A stretch of DNA of 64,000 nt. Origin: Enoplolaimus lenunculus (taxonomy: Eukaryota; Nematoda; Enoplea; Enoplida; Thoracostomopsidae). The notes beneath the pieces were generated by a model. The model was given only the letters and a program-made list of their open reading frames with translations. It did not search any database and was not told where the DNA came from. Both the position numbers and the translations under genes were made by a program. The number at the start of each line of letters is the position of its first letter. The first letter of the stretch is position 1. Below, piece by piece: positions 1 through 13,600 of this stretch. Where the stretch lies: positions 186,501 through 250,500 of the forward strand of contig JASANG010001091.1 in assembly GCA_030248215.1 (NCBI GenBank), read 5' to 3'.

Positions 1-46
1 GGAGCAAAACAGATTTATCAGCTGCGAGAACGAACATCCATTGAAG
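1..46 (+). CDS. Exon 1 (partial): end of an FN3 domain
   Basis: In frame from base 1 it reads GAKQIYQLRERTSIEG, which fits the G strand of an FN3 domain (Y-x-L-R-x-R-T, then an acidic linker). It ends in phase 1 at gtaaac, and the phase matches exon 2. The 5' part lies outside the window. From the domain order it is probably a type F domain. Confidence 0.7.
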
Positions 47-3000
47 GTAAACAGTGGATTAGTGCTCGCTTGATTGAGGGATGCAACGGGGTTCAGCCTG
101 GAACGACGTCTTTTCTGAACAGGAGTCCTTCGCTTCTCTGAATCCGCTAGTTATGACGACATTACTAGAGATAGCAGCGAAAATTGGTCCTAACTTAAAA
201 TTCACAATTACTTTTAGGGGTGCAAACAGTAGATTAAGCGTATTCCTATAAGCCTAAGCCTAAGCGTTGCAAAAATGTGTTCCTAAGCCTAAGTCTGCGC
301 CTAAACGTTGCAAAAATGTGTTCCTAAGCCTAAATCTAAGCGTAAGCGTTGCAAATATTGTGTTCCTAAGCCTAAAGCGTAAGCCTAAGTCTAAACAAAA
401 AATGTGATTTCAAATCTAAACCTACTCTGTTATACACCCATCAGAAACCTGGACGCTCCTAAAAGTAACATGGACCATTGTTATTGGCTTAATTGTCTTT
501 TCAGGCGCTGAAACTTGGAGCATTCGACCATCGGTGAATCGTATTGGAATTGGAAAATTTACCGTCAAATGGGAAGCGCCGGTCAAATATTCAAATGTTC
601 ACGGCTTTCTGATCGAGTACCGGTTGCCGAACGAAACTGAGTAAGGAGTCTTTTGTGCCCCTGAATAGTGACGTGGCCGGGTGTAAAGGATCAGGGGTGT
701 ACTACCAGTAGACACGTTATTATTGCACCGTCGTTAACGATTTGCCACTTACATACGAAGTACAAGCATCATAGTTGTTTCGATATACTAAGGCCTGTAG
801 AAAAATGAGTCTAGGGGGAATACACAACTACCCTAGAAAAACTGTACCCCCTCTCTAGAAACGTTAAAGCACTCAGCCTCGTCTGTAACTCGAGTGAATT
901 CAACGCATGTCGAGCTGTCTACTAGTCGGCATCTAACTGAATATGGTTTTCATTTAACTCAATTTCATATTTTGTTTCAGATGGCGTCAGCACGGAAAAA
1001 TCATTCCGTACACTCCTGGCCGTAGGGACTACAGCGCAGAACTGAGTGGTCTGCGTGGAAAATTGGTTTATGTGGTGCGAGTCCACGTTTTGGACGTCAA
1101 GGGTGAAGTATTGGCAAAAACAGCAGAATTCAACGTCGGATCGCAAAGTAGTCAAATTTGCAGCGGTAAGTTTTTCAATCGTTCGCTTGAATACAGACAA
1201 ATAATGCATTGGGTGGTCATTTAATACACCACAGATAACACATCAAGAAAACTGACTTTCAGATCCACGAAACGGTGACCGACCAACGCAAATGACCTCC
1301 GGAATAGAAAAAAATCTATATTTTGTATTAAGATTTAGTACTAAAATTGCGTTTGGATTCTCGTTCGATTCGCTTGCGATCGTTTTCACTAACTTGTGCG
1401 ACGACCCTTCGTCAAAAAATTTTCGATCCGCCGCTGACAAACGTTATCAATCGTTTTTATATAAAACGAATTTTTTCGTCTCGAAAAAAATTGTTTTGCG
1501 TAAAACAAATTTTTTCGTCTCGAAAAAAATTGTTTTACGCAAAACGAATAATTTTTTCGACTCGAAAAAATTGTTTTACGCAAAACGAATAATTTTTTCG
1601 ACTCGAAAAAATTGTTTTACGCAAAACGAATAATTTTTTCGACTCGAAAAAAATTGTTTTACGCAAAACGAATAATTTTTTCGACTCGAAAAAAATTGTT
1701 TTACGCAAAACGAATAATTTTTTCGACTCGAAAAAATTGTTTTACGCAAAACGAATAATTTTTTCGACTCGAAAAAAATTGTTTTACGCAAAACGTATAA
1801 TTTTTTCGACTCGAAAAAATTGTTGAACGCAAAACGAGTATTTTTTCGACTCGAAAAAAATTGTTTTACGCAAAACGAATAATTTTTTCGACTCGAAAAA
1901 ATTGTTTTACGCAAAACGAATAATTTTTTCGACTCGAAAAAAATTGTTTTACGCAAAACGAATAATTTTTTCGACTCGAAAAAATTGTTTTACGCAAAAC
2001 GAATAATTTTTTCGACTGGAAAAAAAATTGTTTTACGCAAAACGAATAATTTTTTCGACTCGAAAAAAATTGTTTTACGCAAAACGAATAATTTTTTCGA
2101 CTCGAAAAAAATTGTTTTACGCAAAACAAATTTTTTCGACTCGAAAAAATAAGTTTCGCTATAAATATTTGCAAAAAATATGTGTTGGAATGCGACAAAA
2201 ACTGTTCAACTTGTCTAAGCGACCTTGGAAACTATATGTGATAAACAAAACATTAGGACTGTTCTGCATACTTTGGCTGTAAAGTTTATGAACATTTGCA
2301 TCAAAATATATTCGTATGGTGCCAAACCGGAACAGGATATAGCCGTAGAACCGGAATCCAACGTTTTGTCGAACCGGAAGCTAATGTGGAATTTTAACGG
2401 CAACAATCAAAACAAAATTGCAATTATTTTCAAAAAATATTTATTTTAATATTTTTATTTTTGCAGTCTTTATTTTGCGGTTTTGCGTAAAATCCCACGT
2501 ACATCTTGCGAACCAAAGCTTAAGCTGCGAAACGAACAATGCTGTTGTGTGTTAAACTGTCGCAAATTGCGGCACAAGATCAAATATCGAACCCAATCGA
2601 GGCTGTTACATGTGAAAATTAGACAGAATTTCAATTTGACGCGAACGTTTTTCTAAAATAAAAATATTTGCAAAAATTACTGAATTTTTTATTCTTTAAT
2701 TTTAGGCAGCGCAGGTGTACCTGGCTCTGTTCAAGCAATCAACTTTGATACAACGACTGCAACTTACATTTGGCATCAACCGGAATGCAACGAAAATTTT
2801 GGCCCAGTTGAAGGATATGAATACAAGGTACGCTGTATATTTCCTTTGGCTTGATTAATCAATTCAGATAACGAATTGGTCATTTCTGGTTATATCTGCG
2901 TTTTAATAACAGTAAACATTAACTCGCTCTGTACTGATTTAATTCCATATGTACTTGATTAATATATAACACAGAATGAGTTCAATCGCTTCAGAATTCT

Positions 3001-6000
3001 GTGTTCTGAAAGAGACTCAAATTCAGACTCAGTGATTCAGCTCATTCTGAATTGAAATCAATTCACTGGAATTTAAAGTGTAAGTGAAAACTCTTGTATA
3101 TTTTGAGAAAAAATTATTTACGCTATATATATGTATGTATATATATAAATATATATGTAAATACATATATATCTATATATAGCATACAGTAAAAACTTAC
3201 GTTTCATACCATTTGCCAGCTCGCCTTCTGTCAGAAATTTCTGGATTCACCTCTGACACTCTGTAGCAACTGAAAGGCATTTTCCGTTCGATTTTGTTCT
3301 GCCCGTTTGGCGTTTAGACCAAGATCTTCTAAGGATGCTTGATTTTAGTTTTGGAATATGGACCGTAGTCCATACGAGCCGTCTCGATTCAAGTATACCG
3401 TCGAAACAACGTGCACTGAAACCGGCCTTCAATCAAACGCACGTTACGCGTTCAAAGTGCGAACACGAACTCGAGACGGTCATAGTCCATGGTCAACAAC
3501 GATTATTAAACAGACGACTCCCAGTCGACGAACGCGTACGTCTTTTTTTGGCTCTTGTACACTGTAAATTCCAATGAGTTGATTAATCAATTAGCTTTCG
3601 AGTTGGTTATTTTTGAAACAATATCAGTAAACATTAACTCACTATCAATTGAGTTGATTCTCACTCTGAGTTGAGTTGATTCTGGGTGAGTTGATTAATT
3701 AACTCAGAATGAATTGAATCAATTCAAAATTTTGAGTTCTGATAGTCCTATACTCAAACTCGGTGATTCAACTCATTCTGAGTTAAAATCAACTCACTGA
3801 AATTTACAGTGTACCCGTTCCACACACACATTTATGGTTAAAGCTTAGACGTAGGTTTACGCTTTTACTTAGGCTCAGGCTTTGGCTTGGGCTCCAGTTT
3901 TGGCTTAGGCTTAAGCTTTTAGGCATAGGTGCAAGTTTAGGTATAAGTTACTCAAAGTCTTTGGATTAGGCTTAGGTGTGTATGGTGCATAAACTACACC
4001 TTTTGGAAAACATTAGTTATATTAAGGGTCTGCTCAGCGAGTTGTGATGTTTTTGTTATTAACTCAGAAATAACCAGAAACCACTAATTCGCTCTATGCG
4101 TTGATTAATCAGATCATCGAAACTTACAGCGTTTGTTTCACAATTATTACGCGTATAGGCAAAACCCAACAAAAGCCTAATCATAAGCATAAACATCATC
4201 GTAAGCCTAAGTGTAATCCTAAGCATACGCCTAATTCCAAACTGAAGCCTACACTGTAAATTCCAATCAGTTGATTAATCAACTCAGAGTCCCTATATAC
4301 TTATGCTTTTCAAAGCACCATATTAAATGACACTTCAAAACTAATTATTGAACTAATGCTTAGGCTATATATAATATATATATAATATATATATAATATA
4401 TATATAGATATATATATATATAAATTCAGGGGATCATATCAAACCGTACAATGTGCGCGTTATTTTGGCTCCGCTCAAACCATATTTATCGTGGCGTGCG
4501 CCGGACGTTGTGCCAGGGCAAAACGGCCTTAAATCGTTTCGGTGAGTAAATTTTAAGTTTCCAACACCAAAATTTAAGTGAACTCCTCGTTTTAATAATT
4601 ATTAAATCGTTCATTGTCGTTTAAAATTCGTCGTCAAAGTTATAAAATACGCAATTATTGGGTCTTTTACGATATCCCCCGCAGTCGGGGTTTGCCCCAA
4701 AATGGTCGGATTTTGAAACTTTTTGCATATTTCAGCTTCTTATGACGTCTCCTGGTCAGCTCACATCCAAATTTAAATTTTTAAAAAGTTCGAATTTTAT
4801 AAGTGCCCAAGATTTGTCTTGGGAACCGAAAATTTTTTTATCAATCAGTTCGACAAATTATATACAATTTGACGCCGCTAGCCCTAACTGAGAGTCGAAT
4901 GGCGTTAAACTTTGCGCAATCAAACGATTGGTTAAACGAGTTATTGTCAAATAATTGATTTTGAGCGCTGCCAGCGATTTGAGACGGCGCCAAATCAGTC
5001 AGTTGACTATAACTCGTTAGCCTATCGTCTCCGGTGAAAGGTTTAACACCATTTGATTGGTTTGTTTGTGGTTTTAGGATACGTTACATTATTGTCAAAA
5101 ATCTACGCACCGGCCGTTGGGAACGTGAACAGGGACCGCCTTCAGATTTTGCTTGTCCACCAGGAGTCGGTGATCCCGGTGACTATTGCTACGATCTGAG
5201 TGGACTGCAGTTCGGTATTCAATATAACGCCAAGGTGACGTTTTTGTGTCAAAGTTTCTGCTCTCATAATTATTAATGGGTCACTTTTATTTGATACCTC
5301 CTGTTGCTGGAGGTAAAACTTGAAGTTGTACCTTAGAAGGGGAATATTAATTGGTTGAAGTTTTAACGATTCGGCCGAATAAGTCAGCTAATTTGTGAAT
5401 AGCAGTCTATTTTGGTTTGCAATATATATAAACGTTCAGCTAGAATTGAATATATAAATTTTGCAATTATTCAAATGATGCAGGTACGTAAACTGAGATT
5501 TTGCAGGATGATATCCACATTTCATAGCAATTTTGAAGAAGGCTTCGTTTGTTGGCAATTACGGTCAATGTAAAGAACTTTGCGGAACAGTATTATAAGC
5601 ATATTCCTAAGCCTAAGCCTAAGCGTAAGCGTAAGAATAAGGTTATTCCTAAACCTACGCCTTAGCCAAAGCCTAAGCCTAAGTTTAAACCAAGCAAAAA
5701 ATTAGTCTAAATCTTAAGCTTACTCTATTCTTGTCCCACAGAAAAACGTTCCGCTCCTGATCTTTACATGGGCTGCAATTAATATATATAATATATATTA
5801 TATATAAATATATAAATATATATGTATATATATATATATACACGCAACGTATAAATACGTATATATTTCAGGTAGCCGGTGAATTTATGAATGGTGAAGT
5901 TACTCCTGAAGAAAGTCTTGACTTTTTGCTGGTGGAAGCTCGTAAGTTTGCTGGCACGTAGTAATCAATTTAGCCTACGTCCATCACAGCCATCCTGCAT

Positions 6001-7662
6001 CGTATTTCCCGGTTTAAACCGGAGTACGATTATCGGTTTTACCCTTTGTACGAATTTTTTAAAACTCTAAATTTAAATATTTTCATTAAGGTTCGTATCG
6101 ATGTAGAAATAATGAGCCTGGATATATTTTAGTAACATTTCCTAACAATGTCTCTGTGGTTGAAGGTAAAATAACACTATTAATGTAGTAGTGAAAATTA
6201 TTAATATTAACACAGCAGTAATAAAAGTTTTCAAAAACCCAAATTAACCCTTTCTCACACGAATATTTTCTATTTCACCTGAGATCTACTTTTATGCTAG
6301 GATTCGAACTCGGGTGACTGGCGTGGGAGGCGTATACCATCACCACTCAGCTATAGGAGCTTGACGCTCAAGCCCGAAGGGGCTCTCACGTCTTAGCGTG
6401 ATTTAGTACTATGTATACGTGTTTCAATTGTTAAACATAGTGCGATATATATTATTTACCGTATATACACTGCGCTAAATTGCCTATAGGCAACTCAATG
6501 TGAGAACGGGTTAAAATTAACACAGAAATAAAAGTTGTCAAAAACCCAAATTAAAATTAACACAGAAATAAAAGTTGTCAAAAACCCAAATTAAAATTAA
6601 CACAGAAATAAAAGTTGTCAAAAACCCAAATTAAAATTGTCGGTAAAACAAGCATTGTATTATTTCAAAATATCGATTTTTACCCGTCGAGATTGGAAAT
6701 GTTATCTTCGCCTGATGCCGTTTTGAAATTCTCGTGAAATGGCATCTAACGATACGAGTCTAGAGCCCTTTACTTGTTTTTGTTTCGTTTTAATTGTAAT
6801 AATTTTTAATATATTTATTTTCCCGTTCGCCATTATATTTTTGATTGTCATTTTCCCCTTGTTTGTTAATTATTCCCATTACCATTAGTGTCGTTGAATT
6901 CTTAATTGATGTATACGTTTTGAACGTTGCCACACCGTTCAGTTCAACTCAGATCTAAGGGGGTGCTGCGATTGACTTAACGCTTGTTTAACGGTTGACG
7001 AATAATTTTTACGGTTAAACATTAACACTTATTAATTCTATATGTCAAGCGTGGCCCATGTTCATTAGGAAGGCATGACCACTAAAGCCTAAGAAGCCTA
7101 AACCTTAGCTTCAGCCTAAACCTAAAACAGAGCTTAAGTCTAAGCCTAAAACTAAGCCTAAAGCTTCTAGACTCACCGTCTCTAAGTCACTCAGTCTCCT
7201 TGTCTCTCAGCGGGCAAGTTTCCATAAACTTGGACTTCAAGTGATATAATCGTAGAGTTAAATTTTTGTGTGGGTTTTGGGAACTGTTTTCTTTATTTAA
7301 ACGCGTAGTCAGGAATTGAATTTATTTAATTTCTTCATGGTCAATGCAACCAGTTTCAAAATTTTCAATTTACGAACTGAAAATATTTGTTATAAATTTT
7401 CAGCGTAATCTGGAAAGAAATAGCAGTTTCCGTCACCCCATACGTGAATTATTGTGGATGCTGCATAAGTTGAGGTGAACAGAGATTTCGCTAGTCTAAG
7501 TTAATGAACGGTTTGTTGTAAATAATAATAATAATAATAACAATAATGATAATAATAATAATAGTAATAATGGTAATAATAATAAAAATAATACGTAGTA
7601 GTAATAATAATAATATTAGTAGTAATAATGATAATAATAATAATGATAGTAATAATAATAAC

Positions 7663-7694
<32 letters not shown>

Positions 7695-10600
7695 TAATAA
7701 TAATAATAACAATAATAATAATAATGATAATGCTAAATGTAAAACAACAGTCAAGTTATCTGCTAAAACAAATAGAAATCCAGGTAACTTAGCAGTTGCC
7801 TAATAGTACTTCTATTAAATTTTATAACCCACTTGTGAAATCATTCCTTATTTCTATATTATGTAAGCTTCGGTCGCGGGACTAGTGCCTTACACTGGTG
7901 TCCCCCGAAATTAGGACTTACACGGCTGACACTGGAAAAACGGCTATGATAATTGTTCTTGAGGTAAAATTCTAAAATCATTAATAATTCGACAGTGAGG
8001 CAGTGGTTTTGTTAAAGCTCATTTAGGCTCCTGCCTGTTTTATCATCAAGAGTGCATGATACAAAGCAACTTTTGTGGATCCACATGGTACGAAATATAC
8101 CCCCGGGTGTTGCGTTGTTGGCCGACCCCCTCCACCTTTATTTCGGGAGGGTCGAATATGATGTTTAGGTAGGTGTTATCGAAAATCTTGTTGTTACCTC
8201 CCCTCTTACTCAAGGGGAGTTATAATTTGCAAGATGATCACAAACACAAATTGAGTACACTTCCCATAAACAAGGAAAAGTAAGGCCAAAAACGCAACGC
8301 GCGCTAGGTACATTTTTTGTACACAGAATGTTCTCAGTTGCACCCTCTTGTAAAAAACAGTCATTATCGTCTTTTGATCTTATCGAATTTGTTGCAATTT
8401 AATGCTGGTGCTTGCTTTTTTCTTTTTTTCTAACCTGCGATTCACTGCAACTGCGTTCAATTCAACAATTACAATATCAAATACTGCGTTATGATTCAAC
8501 TAACACTGTCGATATATTTGCTGTCGTATTTGTATTAACCCTGATTGGCTCATTATTTCCTCCAATGCTATACGTTTGACCTCGTCACAACTGTCGTTCA
8601 TATTCAAAATGAGCAAATTATATTCAAATTAACTTTCATGAAATCAAAAAAATATGTCCAAATTTACAACAATGCATTCTGATTGGCTATGGTGAAACCT
8701 GATTTGGATTCTGATTCGATACGACGCTTTACGGTGTACTGTTCACTCCCCGCGACGGAATTTCATTGGTCAATTGGTATAAATGGAAAATTCGAAACTA
8801 GCTATGTGATTTTTATGTAAATTTTAAACGCTACGTTCAACAATACATCATTTGCATCGATGTATGAAAAACTTAACTTGAAACTAGCTATGTCATTTTG
8901 CACGTTAAACGCTTCGTTCAAAACACATCGTTTACTTGGCTGTACGGTAACTTTAGTCGTGTACTCAGGTTACAAAATTCCGTCCGCTCCAACACGACTT
9001 CGCGTCACAATGTTGACACAAACGTCCGCTGAGTTGACATGGACGGCACCGTTAACTCGCGATGTTCCCGTTGACGAATACAGGGTAAGCCATATATATC
9101 CAACAATTCCGTTTTATCAGCATACCCAAATAGAGCTTAATGATACCGGAATTGGAAGAGTAAATTTATACTGAAACGTATATTGAAAATCGGAACAAAC
9201 AAATTTCGCTTTACCTAAAACTATTTAATTATTACAATTATCTTTTAGCGATCATAGATTTCTGCTACGTGTAATTTTTAGCTGTTGCTTATACGGCTGT
9301 CTAATTGTGTATTTCCAAATTTTCAAACCGTAGAAACCCAATAGGTAACTTGTTAGGTGTCGTTTTGACTGTGGAGGTCCATCCAATACCGATGGAGTGG
9401 CCCATCGCGGTAGGATTTGGCATAAACAGTCCTTTGTGATTTTGGCCCGTGTCACTTTGATGAGGGGAGCCAACGTTTTCGCAAAACTGTAATAGAGTAA
9501 GCGTAAGCTTTAGACTAACTTTTTTTTCGCTTGAGGCTTGGAAATAGGCCTATACTGCTGTTACGTTCCTCAAAGTATAACATTTGTCGTAGTTTTTGTG
9601 ATAAGCTTTGTTAAGAACTGTCTCAAGTGATGATATTATGATTGCGGTCATGTTCCTAATTGCAATGTATAATTAATGCAACATGACACTGCCGTATAGA
9701 TCACACTAACTGTACTCTTGTATCACCGATGCTTGCGTTTTTCCTGCACATCTCATGAACCGATTTTGATTTTGAATTAATATTTTATTTTTAAATTTAT
9801 TTCAGTTTAAAATAATCGTTTAACCTTGTACATACGAGTGGCGTTATACTTTTGATGACGCCCGACGCCGTCCGACACAGTACGTCACCGTCAGGGTGCA
9901 ATCGGAATTCCGGTTACGGTTCCGGTATTTTCTAACTTTCCGGTTCCGGTTGTGGTAAATTTTTACCGGAATTAAAAATTTTTGTATGAAATTTTGGTCG
10001 GTCGAAAATAAGATATTTTACTAAAAAATAAACGATAAAAATTAAATAGATTTCTTTAGTATAGTATGTAAACCTTGAAATTCGCCGAAAATAAACAGCG
10101 TCGATGGTAGATTTCGCATCCGTGGATTACAAAAATATAAAATACAGCAGATAAAGTGATGAATACCTATCTCCAACTAGGGTTATTTCACCAATAATAA
10201 TGCAAAAAAAGAAAATTAAAATGATTTTTTCGGTGTCATGGATGTTTGATTTTCCGATTTCGGTTACGCTGACTTTTTCAAACTCCGGTTCCTGTTTCCG
10301 TAAATTGTAATCCGGCTGCACCCTGGTCACCGTCTGTTGCCGGCCGGAGCGCCGTACGTCACCGTGCGGTATCGTACGTAATTAATCACATACAATATCG
10401 TATAGCGACGGACGGCGTCGACCGGCGCCACACGACAAGTATAGCGTCACCCTAATGCATCCACAAGGAGCGAAAGGGCACCTAATTTACAAGCATTTAA
10501 ATCACGTATAAGGCACAACCGAAGGTGTAGCTATGGCATGGCTGATTTTTGGCATGGTCCATTTGGTGGTTCCCAAATTTTGAATTTTCCTTCTTTGCCA

Positions 10601-13600
10601 CATTTTATTAAAACAGGTAAATTAAAATTGGCAAGGTCACTCAGGCCATAACTGCTGAATATAAATCAAAACTGAATTTTTGCATTAAGATTTAGTACTA
10701 AAATTGTACCAATTCACTTCTTGACGGCAGGAAATTTCTGAAAACGCCGCTGTTTCAAAAATACGAAAAAAAGAGATTTCAATATTAAAACATTCGTTCA
10801 AACTCATAAAACTTGACAGGTTCTGAGACCAAAATCTTATTGTTGATTGCCAGAAGTTCTAGTAAATCAACAATATAACATTTTGAACCTATTAAAATTC
10901 TACTTCTCAGTCTGCTGTAAACAAATTTCTGGATCCGCCATTGCCAAAAAAATTGTCAAAACAAATCGAACTTTTCATATAAAAGTTAAATGAATAATTT
11001 TTAAACTAAAATTAATAATAGGTTTTTTAGATCACTCTAAATATGGTTGGTCCTGGTAATCAACACGGAAATACCGGGCGTCCTATTACCGGTAGTGTGA
11101 AAGGCAATACGTACATATTTGTTGCAAACGATCTTGCATTAAGTGCAACCTATAACGCATCGGTGCAAGCCGGTTATTTTGGCAATTATGGCCCTGCGGC
11201 GTCTCATGTGTTCGAAACTGACGATGGTAAGCGCAACATATTTCTATCTGATCGGGCCCGTAGCCAAGGTGGGGCCAGGGGGGTCACCCGCCCTGGAATA
11301 GTTTTGCCCCCCCCCTAGAAGATTTTCAACCATTTTCAACCTTGCTTGTAAGTCACTGAAAACCTTTAAATGCCCCTCCTGAAAATTTTTTAGCCCCCCC
11401 CCCCCCAGCAAGGTTGGCTGGCTACGGGCCGGAATCTGATACTCTGTTAACCCAAAAAGCTGATTATCTTTGATCTCGGAAAAACGCAAATCCGTGATTC
11501 CAGTATTACAAATGTGCCCTTAACTGATTTTAGTCTCACCGCTTGAGAATTGAAAATGGTACTGTTAACTTTTTCTTACATGAAACGGATGTCACCTAAG
11601 ATTAAATTTCAAAGTAGGTCTCGAATGCTGGACTGCGGGTTGGTAGGCTTTTACCATCACCACTCAGCTATAAGAGCTTGACCAGCGAGCGCGAGAGAGC
11701 TGTTGTGTTTTGAGTTGAACGCATTGCGGCTGCAAAGCTAATACATGTGTTTGCTTATTCCCTACGCTAACCGTGTTGATTTGCATGATATTGCGGGGTC
11801 AGGTGGGTGATAATTTAACATACCCCTTGCTTGCTTCAAGTTTAATTTTGATTAAGCATGATGTGGTAGCTTAACAAGTCGTAACTACGTTATGGTTCAG
11901 AAAGGAAAGAACGGTGTGGGTGGGACCATGGAGCGTAGCCAGGAATTCGTAACGGCACGGGATAGTCAGGCGTTAGCGTTGATAGCCAACGGCCGTAGCA
12001 AACTAGACAATTTTTTTGGCCTATACAGGTTTATTTACAGCATGTTAGAGGTACTTTTTCGACATCTTTCTAGAATTTTCGTTGGATATATGTCTCCTAT
12101 ACCCCGTTGTAACTCCCCTCCCCTGGGTCGGACAGCGACTAGTTGCGGCTTCGTGTATATTTGTGCAAGTTGTGATAAAAATCTGCGGAATTTTGATTTA
12201 AATATATATCAGGGTACAACCGGATACCAAAAACTGACGGAGCCGGAGCCGGATATCCGGTTGCACCCTAATATATATTTGCATGAGTCGGGTATGGTAG
12301 GTATTTTCTTAGATATTGAACAGCGCAGATCAATTTTGGCTGAAAATTAATTACTTTAATTCGTATTATTTTAAAAAAATTGCTTTTTGTGCTATTGCAC
12401 TGCAATTAAATGCAATCACTGTCTTCTTGCATTCGAGAAAATTGCAGATTTTAAACCTTGTTCGTGTGTTTAAATTTTTGCACATGAATATATCATGCAA
12501 CGCAACTTGCAGTTGCAATTTTTGTCCTAAAAAATTTTGGCCCGTTAGCGGCTGCAAGCTGCTCTTGATTGAGTCAACACTGCAAAAAATGATGAGTCGA
12601 ATTGACTCTATCCGGAATATGCTTTTCCAGACGACACAAACTCAGTCAGATTCGACTTCGCCAGAATCAAATTCGACTCACCCGAGTCGCTCAGTGAGTT
12701 GAATTCGACTGTGTCGGAATCGAATGTGACTCAGTTTGTGTAGTCCCGTAGAGCCTATTTCAGAGAGAGTCAATTTGATTCACCATTTTTTTGCAGTGAA
12801 GTGATAGTATGATTTTTTAACCTGTGAATAGTCTTAAAATCCAGGTTAATTTATTGAAACTAATTTTTTATTCTGGCTGGGTTGACGATTTTCAAAAAAT
12901 GTGTTGTTTTTCAATTTTGCAGGACAGAAATCGATCAACCCCCCCCCCCAATAGTTTCGTTTCTCAAGCATTGTTGTTGGAGTTTGCTTATATTTCAGCT
13001 TTTCGTTTTTATGTCGATATTTTGCCGGTTGGTAAGACCAGAAATTGATACAAAAACTCGTATCGTCAAATGTGTACAGCATCTATCACCAGTTAGCAAT
13101 AGGTTTTCAAACAAACCAATTGACTCAGCTACAAAATATGTCGAAATTCGCTTACAGCGGTAATCAACCATTCGCTAAAATTGCGACAAATTTTCAAGCT
13201 CTCCATTGGCTGGTCCGAAATCAAGACCTGTCGTCAATTGGTGATTGGCTGGTTCGAAATCAAGGCCTGTCGTCAATTGGTGATTGGCTGGTTCGAAATC
13301 AAGGCCGGTCGTCAATTGGTGATTGGCTGGTTCGAAATCAAGGCCGGTCGTCAATTGGTGATAGAGTCTGTATACATTTGAGAATATGCGCATAGGATAA
13401 ATATCTATTCAGAGGCAAAGCTGGTATTTCATTTCGGACAGGTTAGTTTAGTCTGAAATGTTTTGCGAGCGAGGTAGCGCAGGTTTACACTACATCCTGA
13501 AAAATTGTGTTTGTCGCACCCGTTCGCGACTTTCATGGTACCCCCTGTCGGTTACTGTATACGGCCCTGTATTTCTTTTTATTCCAGTTATGACTGCGCC

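Larger units (their letters stand above)
11431..12577 (+). other. Intron 10 interior
   Basis: Holds the tRNA-like piece at 11615-11677 and the hAT-like relic at 12213-12271. A 152-codon open frame at 11892-12350 has no recognisable domain and runs through the relic. I do not call it a gene. Confidence 0.5.

Noticed and set aside
1292-2282. Lys/Phe-rich proteins on both strands
   Set aside because: They are translations of the 42-bp intronic tandem array.
7491-7803. Leu-rich or Asn-rich proteins
   Set aside because: They are translations of an (AAT)n microsatellite.
11892-12350. 152-codon open frame on the + strand as a separate gene
   Set aside because: It has no recognisable domain or repeat of known protein motifs, runs through a hAT-like relic and an AT-rich stretch, and lies in a large intron.
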